A DNA stretch of 54,004 nucleotides from Acephala macrosclerotiorum (Eukaryota > Ascomycota > Leotiomycetes > Helotiales > Mollisiaceae): contig MU119534.1 of assembly GCA_014904845.1 (NCBI GenBank), forward strand, positions 1 to 54,004, read 5' to 3'. Every line of letters starts with the position of its first letter. Position 1 is the stretch's first letter. The notes below the pieces were generated by a model. The model made no database searches. It was not told where the DNA came from and was given only the letters and a program-made list of their open reading frames with translations. The position numbers were made by a program, and so were the translations under genes. Shown here one piece after another: positions 14,060-26,242 of this stretch.

Positions 14060-14834
14060 TATAATTTTAATTTAATAATTAAATATTATTATTATTAATT
14101 TCGAATTTATTATAATAATTATCGTCGATATAATTATAATAAGTTTTATATAATTTGTAAATTTTAAATTAAAATTTTATTTAAATATTTTCGATTTTTA
14201 TAAAATTTTTCAATATTTATAAAAATATAATTAAATATTATTTTAATACGATAATAATTAAAATAAAATTAATTTTTTAATTTCGATTTATATTTTAAAA
14301 AATAATTAATAATTCGTAATTTATTATAAATAAAATCGATAAATATTTAATAATATAATTAAAATATATTATAATTATAAATTTAAAATTATTCGATTAA
14401 AATAATATTTTATAAATAATTTTTATTTTTAAAATTAATTAATCGACGTTTATATTTAATATAAACGTTAAATATAATTTTTATTTTTTTAAAAGTTTTA
14501 TCGAAATATTAATAAATATAATATTAATTTTTCGAAAAATAATTAAATATAATATATTCACGAGAAATTTTTATTTACGATAATTTTAAAAATATATAAT
14601 AATATTTTTAAATAAATTAATTACATTTACTAATAAAATGTATTAATAATTTAATAATAAAAAATATTATAAAATAATAATTAAAAATTCGAAAAAAAAT
14701 TTAAATAATAAAAATTAATTATAATATATATAAAAAAATAAAAAAAAAAAAATAAAAAATAAAAAATAAAAAATAATAAAATTTATTTTATTTATAATTT
14801 ATTTATAAAACGTTAATTTTTTTTTAAACGTATA
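14060..14834. other. Degraded AT-rich sequence, nothing identifiable
   Basis: Flanking DNA between the copia-1 element and the S repeat. A run of AAAAAT units lies at about 14730-14775. No other structure was seen. Confidence 0.5.
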
Positions 14835-15812
14835 TTTAAATATATATAAAATATTTCTTTCGTTTCAAAAAAAAAAATTTATTCGTCGTCGATTTATAAA
14901 CGAATTAATTAATAAACAAGTTTTTTTTTTCAATATTCGACGTATATTTTATTTTGTAAATCTCGTAAAAACGTTTTTATCGAAAGTTTTAAAGTTTTCG
15001 ACTTTAGTAATTTATTTTTATTTTAAATTTCGAATTAAAAACTCGTAATTTAAACGTTTTATAAGCGCTTAAAATTAGTATAATTATTAAAATAATATTT
15101 GAGATTTTATCGAATAATAAAATCAATAAATTAATAAAATTTTTAATATTTAAAATAAAAACGTACTACGAAATTTTATATTATTAAAATTTTTTTTTTA
15201 AAATTCTCGTTTTTTATATTAAATTATTACGATTAATTTAATTAATTTAAATTATTTTATTTAATATATAATTTTTAAAAAAAAAATTTATAATTAAAAT
15301 TTTTAATATTTAAAATAAAAACGTATTTTTAATAAAATTTTATATTAAAAAAATATTTTTTAAAACTTTTTTTAAAAATTATATAATTATTTTAATATTT
15401 AAATATTTTAATACTTTAAATAAAAACACATTTTTAATAAAGTTTTTATTAGAAAAATATTTTTTAAAATTTTCGTTTTATATTTAATTATTACGATCGA
15501 TTTAATAAATTTAAATTATTTTATTTAATATATAATTTCAAAAAAAAATCTTTTAAAATTTCTTTTGAAAATTACGTAATTATAAAAATATTTAATATTT
15601 AAATAAATAAATATTTTAATATTTAAAATAAAAACATATTTTAAATTTTATAAATGCAATTTTAATTAAATACGATTATATTTTATTAATTTACATATAT
15701 TAACAAATTTTAATTTAATAGTAATAAATTTAATTACTTTAAATATAATTGGATCGACTAATAAATTATTATTGTATTTATTAGATTAATTTAAATTAAA
15801 ATAATAAATTTT

Positions 15813-15887
15813 ACGTTTAAAATATTTAAAGTCGTTTAAAGCGTTTAAAGCGTTTAAAAACCGTTTAAAAAACTTAGAACGTTTAAA
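15813..15887 (+). repeat. Left subterminal CGTTTAAA repeat cluster
   Basis: Seven or so closely spaced copies of CGTTTAAA or close variants (TATTTAAA, CCGTTTAAA). They lie about 115-190 bp inside the left end of the 908-bp element and mirror the cluster near its right end. Confidence 0.6.
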
Positions 15888-16415
15888 TTAATTGAAATAT
15901 ATAAATTTAAAATATTAATTTTTTAAACGAAAAATATTAAAACTTTCGATTATATACGTATACTTTCGATATTACAATTAATTATTAAATATTTTATTTT
16001 ATTTACTTTATTTTATTTTATTTTATTTTATTATATACGTAGAATACTATACGTAAATTATTTTATTAAATTTAAATTTTTAAAAATAATGCGATTTAAA
16101 ATGTTTTTAAATTAATAAGTAAAAATTTCATAAAATAAAACGTATATCGAAAATTTTTAAAATTAAAAACACTAAAATTTTAGACTTAAAATGCGATCGT
16201 ACTAGCTCGATTAAATTGAAAGTTGTATTAGTTTATTTTTGATAAAAAATATTAAAATTTTTATTTTAAATTTTATAGTAATATATTTTAATATGTACTC
16301 GATAAAATTAATTAAAAGTTTTAAAATAAAGTTTTATAATATAAGAAATTCTATATATAAAATTTCAAGTAATTTAATTTTAAATTTATTAAACATTTTA
16401 ATTTTAATATATTTA

Positions 16416-16484
16416 GAGCGTTTGAAACGTTTAAAGTATTTAAAGTTCGTTTGAAAAATTTAAAACGTTCGATTAAACGATTTT
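16416..16484 (+). repeat. Right subterminal CGTTTAAA repeat cluster
   Basis: Variants GCGTTTGAAA, CGTTTAAAG, TATTTAAAG, CGTTTGAAA and TTTAAAACG lie about 120-190 bp from the right end of the 908-bp element, at about the same distance as the left cluster. Confidence 0.6.
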
Positions 16485-16914
16485 AAATTGATCGCAATTT
16501 GATAAACTCGATAAATAGTATTCTAAACTAGAGTTAAATCTAACAAAGAATAATACGTCGGTTCGATTATTAGCGAGTTTTCGATTAAATTGAAATTTAT
16601 TAATATAATAACGAATTAATAAAATTATTTAAAATTTAAAATTTAAAAGTATTAAATTAAATTTTAATTTATTTACAAATATTATACGATGTATATTAAT
16701 AAATAATTTATAATTATAATTATATATTTATTAAAATTTTAATATTTTTTATTAAATCGATTATATATTAATTCGAAGTTTTATAATTACGAAATTTTTA
16801 ATAAATTAATTAAATTATTATATTTGAATATTTCAATTAAATTTAATAATTTTTATTTATAATTAAAATAATTCGTATTATGTAAATATCGTATAATTTA
16901 ATAAAAATTAATAT

Positions 16915-17865
16915 TAGTTTTTAAAACGAACGATTAATTAAATAAAAATATAAAAAATATAAAATCGATAAAACGTTACGTTTTATATTTTTTAATTATA
17001 TTTTTTATATAAAAAAATACTATTTTAATTCGAGTAATTATAATTTTAATATCGTTTTATTTAACGAAATTTTAATTAATAATTTTATTATTTCGAAAAT
17101 ATTATTTAAAATACGTTTAATATTTTTATTAATATTTTCAATAAAATTTATAATTTAATATTAATTACAAATAATAATAATAATATTTTTTCACTTATAA
17201 ACGTCGATTTTTTTTTAAAAAAAATTTAAAATTTAAATTTTATAAATATTTTCGATTTTATAATATATAAATTATTTTTAAACGTTAAAATAATTATTTA
17301 TAATTTTTAATTATTCGTTAATCGAATTTTTTTATTTTTAAATTTTTTTTTTTTCGTAAAATTTTTTATTATTAATAAAAAACGAATTTAATTAATCGTA
17401 AATCGATTTAAAAAAAAATTTTAAACGATCGAAAATTTTTTATTAATATTTTTATTTCGTATTTATAATAATTTTTAAAAATATTTTTTTTTAATATATT
17501 TTATTTTTTAAATTAAAATTTCGTTTATTGATATACGTAATTTATATTATTATATTCGATTTTAAATAATAATTAAAAAAATTAAAATATTCGTAAAAAA
17601 CTTTTTTTTTAATTTTATTTTAATTTTTAAAAATTAAAAAAATTAATTCGATTTTTATTATAAAATCGACGAATTTTTTATTATAAACGATTTAAATTAT
17701 ATTATATAATAATTATTTAAATCGTATTTTATTACGGAATTTAAATTTAAAAATAATATAATTACTATAAAAAAACTCGTTTATAAAAAAAAATATAATA
17801 AATAATTTTTATTTAAAATAATATATAATAAAAAAATAATAACGTTGAAATTATTTTATTATTAA
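16915..17865 (+). repeat. Inverted repeat D, left arm
   Basis: The reverse complement of this stretch matches 28205-29030 over most of its length, with small indels and C/T or G/A differences. An example is the block at 17461-17720 against 28381-28660, including a TATATCGATA-like segment and a TTCGTCGATTTTATAAT segment. The arm ends right before the first base of hAT-like copy A. It may be part of an older transposon, or one side of a palindromic arrangement around copy A. No coding motif was recognised. Confidence 0.6.
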
Positions 17866-20100
17866 AAATAAATACGTATTAAAAAATATGAAATAAATAT
17901 TTATTATTAATAATATATATAAAAAATAAAAAAAGTTTTATTTTAATATTTTTATACGATTAAATATTTTTATATATTTTAAACGAACGAATTTAAAAAT
18001 TTTTATATATTATATATAATATTTAATTATATTTTTAATAAATTATAATTATATAAAAAATAATAAATAATAAATAAAAATAATAATAAAAACTAATAAT
18101 AAAAATTATAATTTTAAATAAAAAATTTATTTTAATTTAAAATATTTTATATAATAATTATTCGAATAATATAAATAAAATCAATATTAAAATCGAATAT
18201 ATTTAAATCGAATTCGAATTAATTTATAAACGATTAATTAAACGATAAAAAAAAAATTTAATTATAAAAATTATTCGATTTTTATAATTATTCGAAATTT
18301 TTAAAATAATTTTTTCAATAATACTTTTATTAATTTTTTTGTAATTTATTATAATATATAAATATATTTTAAATTTTTTTTAATAAATTTTTTATAAGTA
18401 TAATAACGTTTTAATTATTTTTATAAATAATAATAATATCGATATTTAAATTATCGAAATTAATTTATTTAAAAAAATTTTAAAATTAAATTATTTTTTT
18501 AATTATATTCGTTTTTATAAAATAAAATAAAAATTATAAATTAACGTTTAACGAATTAATTAATAATTATCGATTTTATATTAAATATATATTTCGAAAT
18601 TAATCGTTTAATATTTCGATTATTAATTTAATAGAAATTAATATAATTTTCGAATAATTAAATTTATATTAAATATATTTTAAATATATTTTTATATATA
18701 TTTTAATCGAATAATATATCGAATATAATATATATAAAAAAATTAATAATAAATTAATATATTTATTTCAAAAAAAAATCAATATTTAATAATTTTTTTT
18801 AATTAAAATTAAATAAATTGTTAATTTTATTAAAATATTAATAATAAAATAAATCGATATATTATTATTTTTAAAAAATTTTTAAAAATAAATTATTTAT
18901 AAAAATAAAATTATAAAAACGATTTTAAATAATTATTATATTTAAATAAAAATAATATATATTGAAATCGAATATATAAAAATAAAAAATTAAAAATTTT
19001 TTTTCGAAAAAAATTAATAAAAAAATTATATTATATATAAAAAAAATTATTTAAAATTATATAAAGTTTTATGTAATTTAATAATTATTTAAACGTTATA
19101 TTCGATAAATAAATCGATATAAATTTTAATATCAATTTTTTTATAAAAAAAAATTTTTTATATTTATTTAATTAAATTTTAAATTTTAAATAATAATAAA
19201 AATAAAAATATTTTTATAATTTATCGATTTTATTATTAAAATAAATTTTTTATAAAAATCGATTTTTTTTTATTATTTAAAATCTTAAATTATTTATTAT
19301 ATTTTATATTATTATTTTTTATTATTTTTATTACGAATAATTTATAATTTATTTAAATATTTATAATTTGAAAAATTTATTCGAATTCGTATAATTGGAA
19401 AAAAATCGAATCGAAAAAATTAAAAAATTATTAAAAATATAAATAATTAAAAATAATAATAAAACGATTCGATTTAATATTAAAATTTAATTTATTTTTA
19501 ATAAATAAAATAAATATAATTTTTCGAAAATAAAAATACTATAAATATTTTTATTATTTTTAAATTTGTTTTTTATATTAAATAATATATAATATTTGTT
19601 TTCGAATTTTTTTTTCGATTAAATTAAATAAATTTAATTATTAAAAATTTTTTTTTTTTTAATAAATCGATAAAATTAAAAAAATTTAATTATTAAAAAA
19701 AATTTTTTAAATAAATCGATTTTATTATTAATATTTAAATATAATTTTTTTTATTATTCGAAAAAATTAAAAAAATTTTAATAAAAACTCGTTTAATTAA
19801 AAAACGTTTTAATTGAATTTAATTAAAAAAAATTTATATTGAAAATTTAATCGATAATTTATATTAAAACGATAAAACGATTTAATAATTATAAATCGAA
19901 AATATAATCGAAAAACGAAAAATTATTAATTTAATATTATTAAATAAATAATTAATATTTTTAAAAAAAATAAAAAAAATAATTAATTTAAATAAATTTA
20001 ATTTTAAATTATTAAAAATAAATAATAATAAAATAATTAATTTTATATAATCGATAAATTAATTTTTTATTATTAATCGTTTTTATTTATTAATTAAATT

Positions 20101-20308
20101 TATTAATATTATTAAAAATATTTATTATTAATAATAAATTAAAAATAAAATAAATAAATAAATTAAATATTTCGTTAATTAATTGTAAATTGTAAATTTA
20201 ATAAACATACAAAAATTGAGAAATATAATCTCAACTCTAGCGCAAACGGCGCTAGTCTCGATCTGGCCTAGTATCGCACGTGACTACTAAACTAATATTG
20301 TACTTATA
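20101..20308 (-). repeat. 3' LTR of copia-2 (208 bp)
   Basis: Same length as 26035-26242 and alignable throughout, with mostly C/T or G/A differences. The segment 20215-20300 is strikingly less mutated than everything around it and keeps CpA, CpT and GGCC. It contains a perfect 7-bp stem hairpin, CTAGCGC (20237-20243) with GCGCTAG (20249-20255). Confidence 0.85.
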
Positions 20309-20689
20309 TTAGTAATTTTTTTTTGAGTAATAAAAATTAATTTAATTTAATTATTTAAAAGAGCGTTTTTATTTTATTTTTTTATTATAATTCGTTAATA
20401 TATAAAACTTATTAATATTTTAATATAAAAATTATATAATTAAACTTTGAAAATAACGTTAATAAACTAGTATTATTTTCGAAGTTCAACGAAAATTATA
20501 AATACCGAGATTAAAAAAAAAAAAAAATTTTTAATTTTATAAATTAAATAATTATAAAATTCGAAATATAATATAAAAAAAAAAAAATTTTTTTTTTTTT
20601 TTAAAAATAAATATTTTTTTTAATTTTCTACGCTATTTTTATCGTTTTTTCTTTTTTTAATTTATTTTTTTATTCGAATTTTAAAATAG

Positions 20690-23600
20690 TTCGTATTTAA
20701 AAACTTTTTTAAAATTTTATTAAATTATTTTAATTATTAATTTATTGAATTTTTTATAGTTTTTTACGTTTATACGATTAATAAAAAATTATAATATCGA
20801 TTATAAAATGTTTTTTTTGATCGTTTTAAATTTAATTAAATATTTATATAACGAATATAAATTTATATAAACGATTATCGAAATCTTAAAAAGATCGAAT
20901 TATTAAATAATTATATTAATAATAAATTCGATTACGATTATTATATCGATTTTTTTTATTATATTATATATTTCAAAAATTAAAACGTTTTTAATAATGC
21001 GTTTATTTTTAATAAAATTATAATAAATAAAAAAAAATTTAATTTCGAATTTTTTATCGTTTAATTAACGTTTATTTATTAAAATAATTTTATATTTAAT
21101 TTAAAAATTAAATTTTTTATTATTTACAAATAAACTATCGATAAAAACGAAAATTTTTATTATAAGTAAATTGAAAATAATATATTTAAACTTTCGATTT
21201 AAGTTTTTAAATTATTATTTTAATTTTTTATTTAATATAATAATTTTTTTTATTGGATTTTAATATTAAATAATAATAAATAAATCGAAAATTACTTTAA
21301 ATTAATAAATTATAATAATATAAATTTTTTTAATTCGTTATTTTCAATATTTAATTTAAAAATTAAATAATTTAATATTTATTAATTTAATTTTCTTATT
21401 TTAGTTTTTTTATTATAATTAAATAATATTTTCAAATTAAATTAAAATATATTTATTAAAAATTAATAATATTTCTAATATTAAATTTTTTTTAAATTTA
21501 ATTAAAAATTTAATTTTATTAAATTCGTTTTTTTCGAAAATAAATTTTTTATTTTTTATTAATATAAACGTATTATCGATTTACATTTTAATAATATTAA
21601 ATAGTTTTTTAATAATCGTAATTAAAAAATAAAAATCGTATATTAATATAATTATAAATAGTTTTTTTTTATAATATTTATAATACGTAATTTATTAATA
21701 TATTTTTATTTTCGCAATTTTATATAAAAACTTTAAAATAATTATAATTATATTTATTAAATATAAATAATAAATTTTTTTCGATAAACGTATTAATATA
21801 AATCGTTAAAAATTTGTTATAAATTAAATATAAATTTAAATAATATTACGAAATTATATTTTAATTTTTTTATTTAAAAATTGAATTAAAAAAAATATTA
21901 AAACAATAATTAATCGTTAATTAATTTTTTAAATTATTAAAAATTATATAAAAATTTTTTTTTTTTTATTATTATATTTTTAAATTACTAATTTCGATTT
22001 CTCGTAAAAAATATCGATAGTTTTACTTTTAATTTTATTAATTAATTTTAAATTAAAAATTCGAATTTTAATATATTTATTAAAATCGTATTAAATAAAA
22101 TTAAAAAAAAATTTTATAATTAAATTATCGATTTTTTTTTTTTTGAAAAGTTTTAAATAATTATTTAAAAATTATAATTATATTTTTTTTTTTTCGTAAT
22201 TTTAATAATAATTTTATATCGCTTTTTTTTTATTTATTATAAAAACTATAAAAATTTTAATTTTTTCAATGATAATAATAAAAAATTAATCGTTGAAATT
22301 TTTATAATTTTTTTTATTATTTTTAATAAAATTATAACGTTTATTTTATTTAGATTTTTTATTACGTACGTTTTTATTTTGTAATTTTTTTAAACGTTTT
22401 CAATTACGTTTTTTAATTGGTTTTTCGTTTATTTTACTCGATTAAAAAAATAAAAAAATAAAATTTTAATTAAAAAATAATAAAAAATTTTTTTAATTAT
22501 TTTAATTATTTTTTTAATCGTTAATTCGATTATAAACTTTTAATATTTTTTTTTATATAATAAAATTTAATAATTATTAAATAAAAATTAATCGATTTAT
22601 AAAATATATCGATTATATATATTTTTTTATTAATTATTAATAATTTATATAAATTTTTTTATTCGTTTTTTTTATATTAAACGCGTACTTTAAATAAAAT
22701 TAATAAATCTAATATAAATTTCGTATTTAAATCGTTTTTTATTATAAACGTATTATTAATTTAATATTAAATATATAACGACGTATTTTTTTAATAATTA
22801 ATAATAACGACGTATTATTATTAATCATTTTAAAGTAAATTTTAAAAACTAATAATATAAATATAATATTATTCGATTTTATCGAATTATTAATAGTTTT
22901 AATTACTATGTATAAAATTATATTTTTATCGATTTATTTTTCGATTAATTCGTCGTAAATAATCTCGTAAATTCAACGTAATAAAATATAGTATTTTTTT
23001 ATTTTTTTATATTATTATAAGTTTTAACGAGTATTTTTTTAATTTTAATTACTATTAATTTAACGTTTTATCGAAATTTTATAAACGAAATTTTTTTTTC
23101 GACGTCGTAAACGATATAATTTAATAGTTTTTAATATATATCGATTTAATATATATATAATATATTTTATACTATTTTCGTAAATATATTTTTTATAAAT
23201 CTAATAATTTAAAATACTATAAACGAATTTATTATTTATAATATTAATTTTTTATTTAAATATAAAACGTTAATAATAATCGAATAATTAAACTTATAAT
23301 TATTTTATAAAATAAATTTAAATTTTTCAAATAATTATTTATATATTTAATATTTATATTATAATTAATTTATTAAAAAACTTTTATAAAACGTTATATC
23401 GATAAATAATTAAAACGTTTATATAATTAATATAATTTTATATTAATAAAATAATTTTAAATTAAATTCTTTTTTAATTAATATAATAATATTTATAAAT
23501 AATTTTATTTTTTTATAATAAAAACGATTTTATTTTTTTGAATTAAAATATTTTTTAAATTATCGAGTTTTATATTTATAATATTTATATTTTAAATATA

Positions 23601-25900
23601 AAATAAAAAAAGTATATTTATAAAAATATTAATTCGAATAATTTCTTATAATAAAATAATATTTTTATTAAAGTGAATTTTATAAGTTTCAATCGTAAAA
23701 ATATTTAATTAAATATTAATATTAAGTTTTCACAGTACTATAAATTGCAATTAATTAATAATTAATATTTTAGCGATTTTATTATTCGATATAATCTTTT
23801 AAAATTTTTTAAAAAAATGTCGATATTTAAAAATAAAAAATAAATATTAATTTAATTTAAATAATTTAAATTATAATAATAAAATATTAAATATATTTTT
23901 TCTCGTAATAATATAACGAGTAAATTAATTATTTAAAATGATTATTATTTACGTATTATTAATTTTTTAAACTCGATAAAATAAGTTTTATTTTTGTTTT
24001 TTGTTTTTATATTTATTAATAATTAATTAATTTTTATTATTTAAATATTTTTTAATAAATTTTTTATTTTTTCGATTTTAGTAAAAAAATTTTAATAATA
24101 AACTATTATAATATTTCGATTTATCGTATATTAAATTTATTATCGTTTTTTTATTATATATTTTATAAATTAATATTTCGAATTATTATAAATATAATAT
24201 TTCTTTTAATATAATTCTTTTTAAAATTTATAATTTTCACGATATTTATTTTAAAAGTTTTTTCGATTTCGATATTTTCGATTTTATTTTTAATTACGTT
24301 TTTTATTTTATTTTTTATAAATATAATTAATTTAATTTTACTTGAATTCGTTTTTTTTTAATTTTAAAAAATATAATTTAAATTATATTATTGTATTTTA
24401 CGTGATCACGTTGTAATACTTATTATTAATTGCAATTTAATATAAACGTTTTTAAAAATATTAATAAACTTATAAAAAATAAAATTACATTTTTTAATAT
24501 TTCGATAAATATTAATAATTTAATTTCGTAAATTATATTTCGTTTAATATTTCAATAATAAATTTAATTAAATTTTTTAAAATTAATTAAAAAATATTTA
24601 TAAATATTTCAATTTAATTTTCGTTAAATTAATTGTAATAATTTTTATTAAAATTATTTCTTTTTATAAAAATATATATAATTAGCGATTTTTTTTAATT
24701 TTAAAATAAGTTTTTATTATTATTATTAACGTAATAAAATCGAATTTTTTTTTAAAAAATCTATCGAAATAAAACGCGTTTATACGTTTTATAAAATTAA
24801 TAAAAAATATTTTATCGTATTAATTTTAAAATAATTCGATTTTATTATAATAATTATAAAAAATCAATAATTTATAATTAAAAATATCGTATAATTCTTT
24901 ATTATACTTTTTATTATCGATATAAATTTTTATTAAATTAATAAATAATTTAATAAAAATACTTTATAAATTATTATATTAATTCGATTATTATTAAAAA
25001 AATTACTAGTAAAAAAATTAAATATTTTATATTATACTAAATAAATTCTTATTTATAAAAAAAAATTACAATAAAAAAAATATAAAAAATAATCGTAAAA
25101 ATAATCGTATTCGTAATAAAAAAATTCGTATTAATAATTAAAATCGTAAAAATAATTATATTTTAATTATTAAATACTAATATTAAAATACTTTAATTTA
25201 TTAATTAAATTAATCGATTTTATCGAGAAATTTTTTTTTATTTTTTAATTAATTAATTATTTTTATTTATATTTATTTATAAAACTTTTTTTAAATTATC
25301 GATAATAAATTTTTTATTTTTCAATATTTAAATTCTATAAATACGTAAAAAATCTCATAAACGACGTATAAAATCTTTATATATTAAACGTAAAATCTTT
25401 TACGAATAACTCTTAAAATTCTTTTAAAAGTATTTTTATAAATTGCAATTAAAAAAAAATTTTTTTTTATATATTTTAAAACGATAAAAAATATATTTAT
25501 TTAATATTTTTTCGTTAAAATTTTTCTCGTTCGTAAAATCGAAATTTTTTTTTTATTTATTTTTATCGTAAAAAAATTTAATTTTAAATAAATTTATTAT
25601 TTTAAAAAATAATTATATAGTAAATAATAAAAAATTAAAAATTTTAATTCGAATTCGAATAAATATTATTATTAATATTTATACGTTTTTAATTAAATAA
25701 TAAATAAAAATATAAAACTTTTTTTAAAAATTCGTTTTTAATATAAATTCGAGTAAATTAATATAAATTTAAAATCATTTGCGCGTTTTTATATTCGTTT
25801 TTTGTAAACGTTATTATTTTACGTAATAAACGCAAATTTAAAAAGTAAATATAAATTTAAAATTGTTTTCGTATTATTTTTTTTAAATTTTTAATAATTG
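20690..25900 (-). pseudogene. Copia Gag-Pol polyprotein remnant (copia-2)
   Basis: On the - strand, about 22910 to 22790 reads IKTINNSIKSNN...LLVFKIYFK, matching the same integrase C-terminal pattern seen in copia-1. About 20830 to 20690 reads HFIIDIIIF(Y)-stop-SYKRKKL, matching the RNase H segment of copia-1 (HFIIDIIILKQSYKRKKL). The two elements thus belong to related copia lineages although their LTRs are unrelated. Stops are mostly TAA/TAG at Gln positions. Gag and reverse transcriptase cannot be placed reliably. The limits given are approximate. Confidence 0.65.
24400..24411. repeat. 12-bp palindrome ACGTGATCACGT inside copia-2
   Basis: Perfect 12-bp dyad around GATC, with imperfect symmetry continuing outward (GTATTTT / TGTAATAC). 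It lies in the presumed gag-side half of copia-2 and keeps two non-CpG cytosines. Function unknown. Confidence 0.5.
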
Positions 25901-26034
25901 TAATATTTTTAACGCGTTTTTATAAAAAAGTTTTTATAAATTCTCGTTTTTTCGAAAATATATTAATTACTTTAAATATTTTTTTTAAATAAAAATTTAA
26001 TTATTTCGTAATTAATTAAATAATTACTAATTAA

Positions 26035-26242
26035 TATTAGTATTACTAGAAATATTTATTATTAGTAATAAATCAAAAACGAAATAAATAAATAAATTAA
26101 ATAATTCGTTAATTAATTGTAAATTGTAAATCTAGTAAACATATAAAAATTGAGAAATATAATCTCAACTCTAGTGCAAACGGCGCTAGTACCGATCTGG
26201 CCTAGTACCGCACGTGATTATTAAACTAATATTGTATTTACA
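26035..26242 (-). repeat. 5' LTR of copia-2 (208 bp)
   Basis: Pairs with 20101-20308. The low-mutation segment is again present (26150-26236, with CTCTAGTGCAAACGGCGCTA and CTGGCCTAGTACCGCACGTG). One hairpin arm carries a C-to-T change (CTAGTGC). The bases just inside on the - strand (26034 downward) read TTAATTAGTA, like the primer-binding-site position of copia-1. Confidence 0.85.

Larger units (their letters stand above)
15698..16605. mobile_element. 908-bp non-autonomous TIR element (MITE-like), TA target duplication
   Basis: The ends are inverted repeats of about 24 bp: TATTAACAAATTTTAATTTA at the left, and its complement with two C/T changes at the right. TA is duplicated at 15696-15697 and 16606-16607. 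The uninterrupted target is present at 45890-45905, where the flanks join across a single TA at 45897-45898. Near both ends lie clusters of CGTTTAAA-type short repeats (15813-15887 and 16416-16484), in the arrangement often seen for transposase-binding subterminal repeats. No transposase motif is visible. A 71-codon open frame at 16239-16454 overlaps the right cluster and is probably fortuitous. TA duplication would suit a Tc1/mariner-type helper, but the subterminal repeats are also reminiscent of hAT. Confidence 0.75.
14835..16905. repeat. Repeat S, copy 1 (interrupted by a TIR element)
   Basis: The part 14835-15690 is a direct repeat of 38790-39750: both start near a TTTCG-rich segment, share a GTCGATTTRTAARCGARTTAA-type block, and run into repeated blocks with the core ATTACGATCGATTTAAT. 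The continuation 15640-15695 plus 16608-about 16870 is a direct repeat of 45808-46180. The 908 bp in between are a later insertion. This copy is more mutated than that at 38.8 kb: it has about two tandem blocks with the TTTAATATATAATT core, whereas the other has three. No coding sequence is recognisable. The nature of S (old transposon end, subtelomere-like repeat or other) is unknown. Confidence 0.65.
20101..26242 (-). mobile_element. Ty1/copia LTR retrotransposon nested in copy A (copia-2)
   Basis: A 6142-bp element with two 208-bp LTRs (20101-20308 and 26035-26242). It is flanked by AAATT (20096-20100) and AAATC (26243-26247), a 5-bp target duplication with one C/T change. The empty target, AAATC, is present in copy C at 52864-52868. 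Coding is on the - strand: a copia integrase C-terminal region at about 22910-22790 and an RNase H tail at about 20830-20690 appear in the order expected for copia. In this orientation the LTR starts TGTAAGTACA at the 26242 end and ends TA (once CA) at 26035. All frames are closed. Confidence 0.85.

Noticed and set aside
16239..16454. 71-codon open frame on the + strand
   Set aside because: Low-complexity Ile/Leu/Lys/Asn peptide within the 908-bp TIR element, ending in its subterminal repeats. No transposase motif.
20237..20255. Hairpin considered as a transcription terminator or tRNA arm
   Set aside because: It lies inside both LTRs of a retrotransposon. There is no cloverleaf or A/B box around it, and bacterial-type terminators do not apply in a fungal context.
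24400..24411. ACGTGATCACGT considered as the junction of two inverted LTRs
   Set aside because: The flanking sequence does not match either LTR family beyond a few bases.
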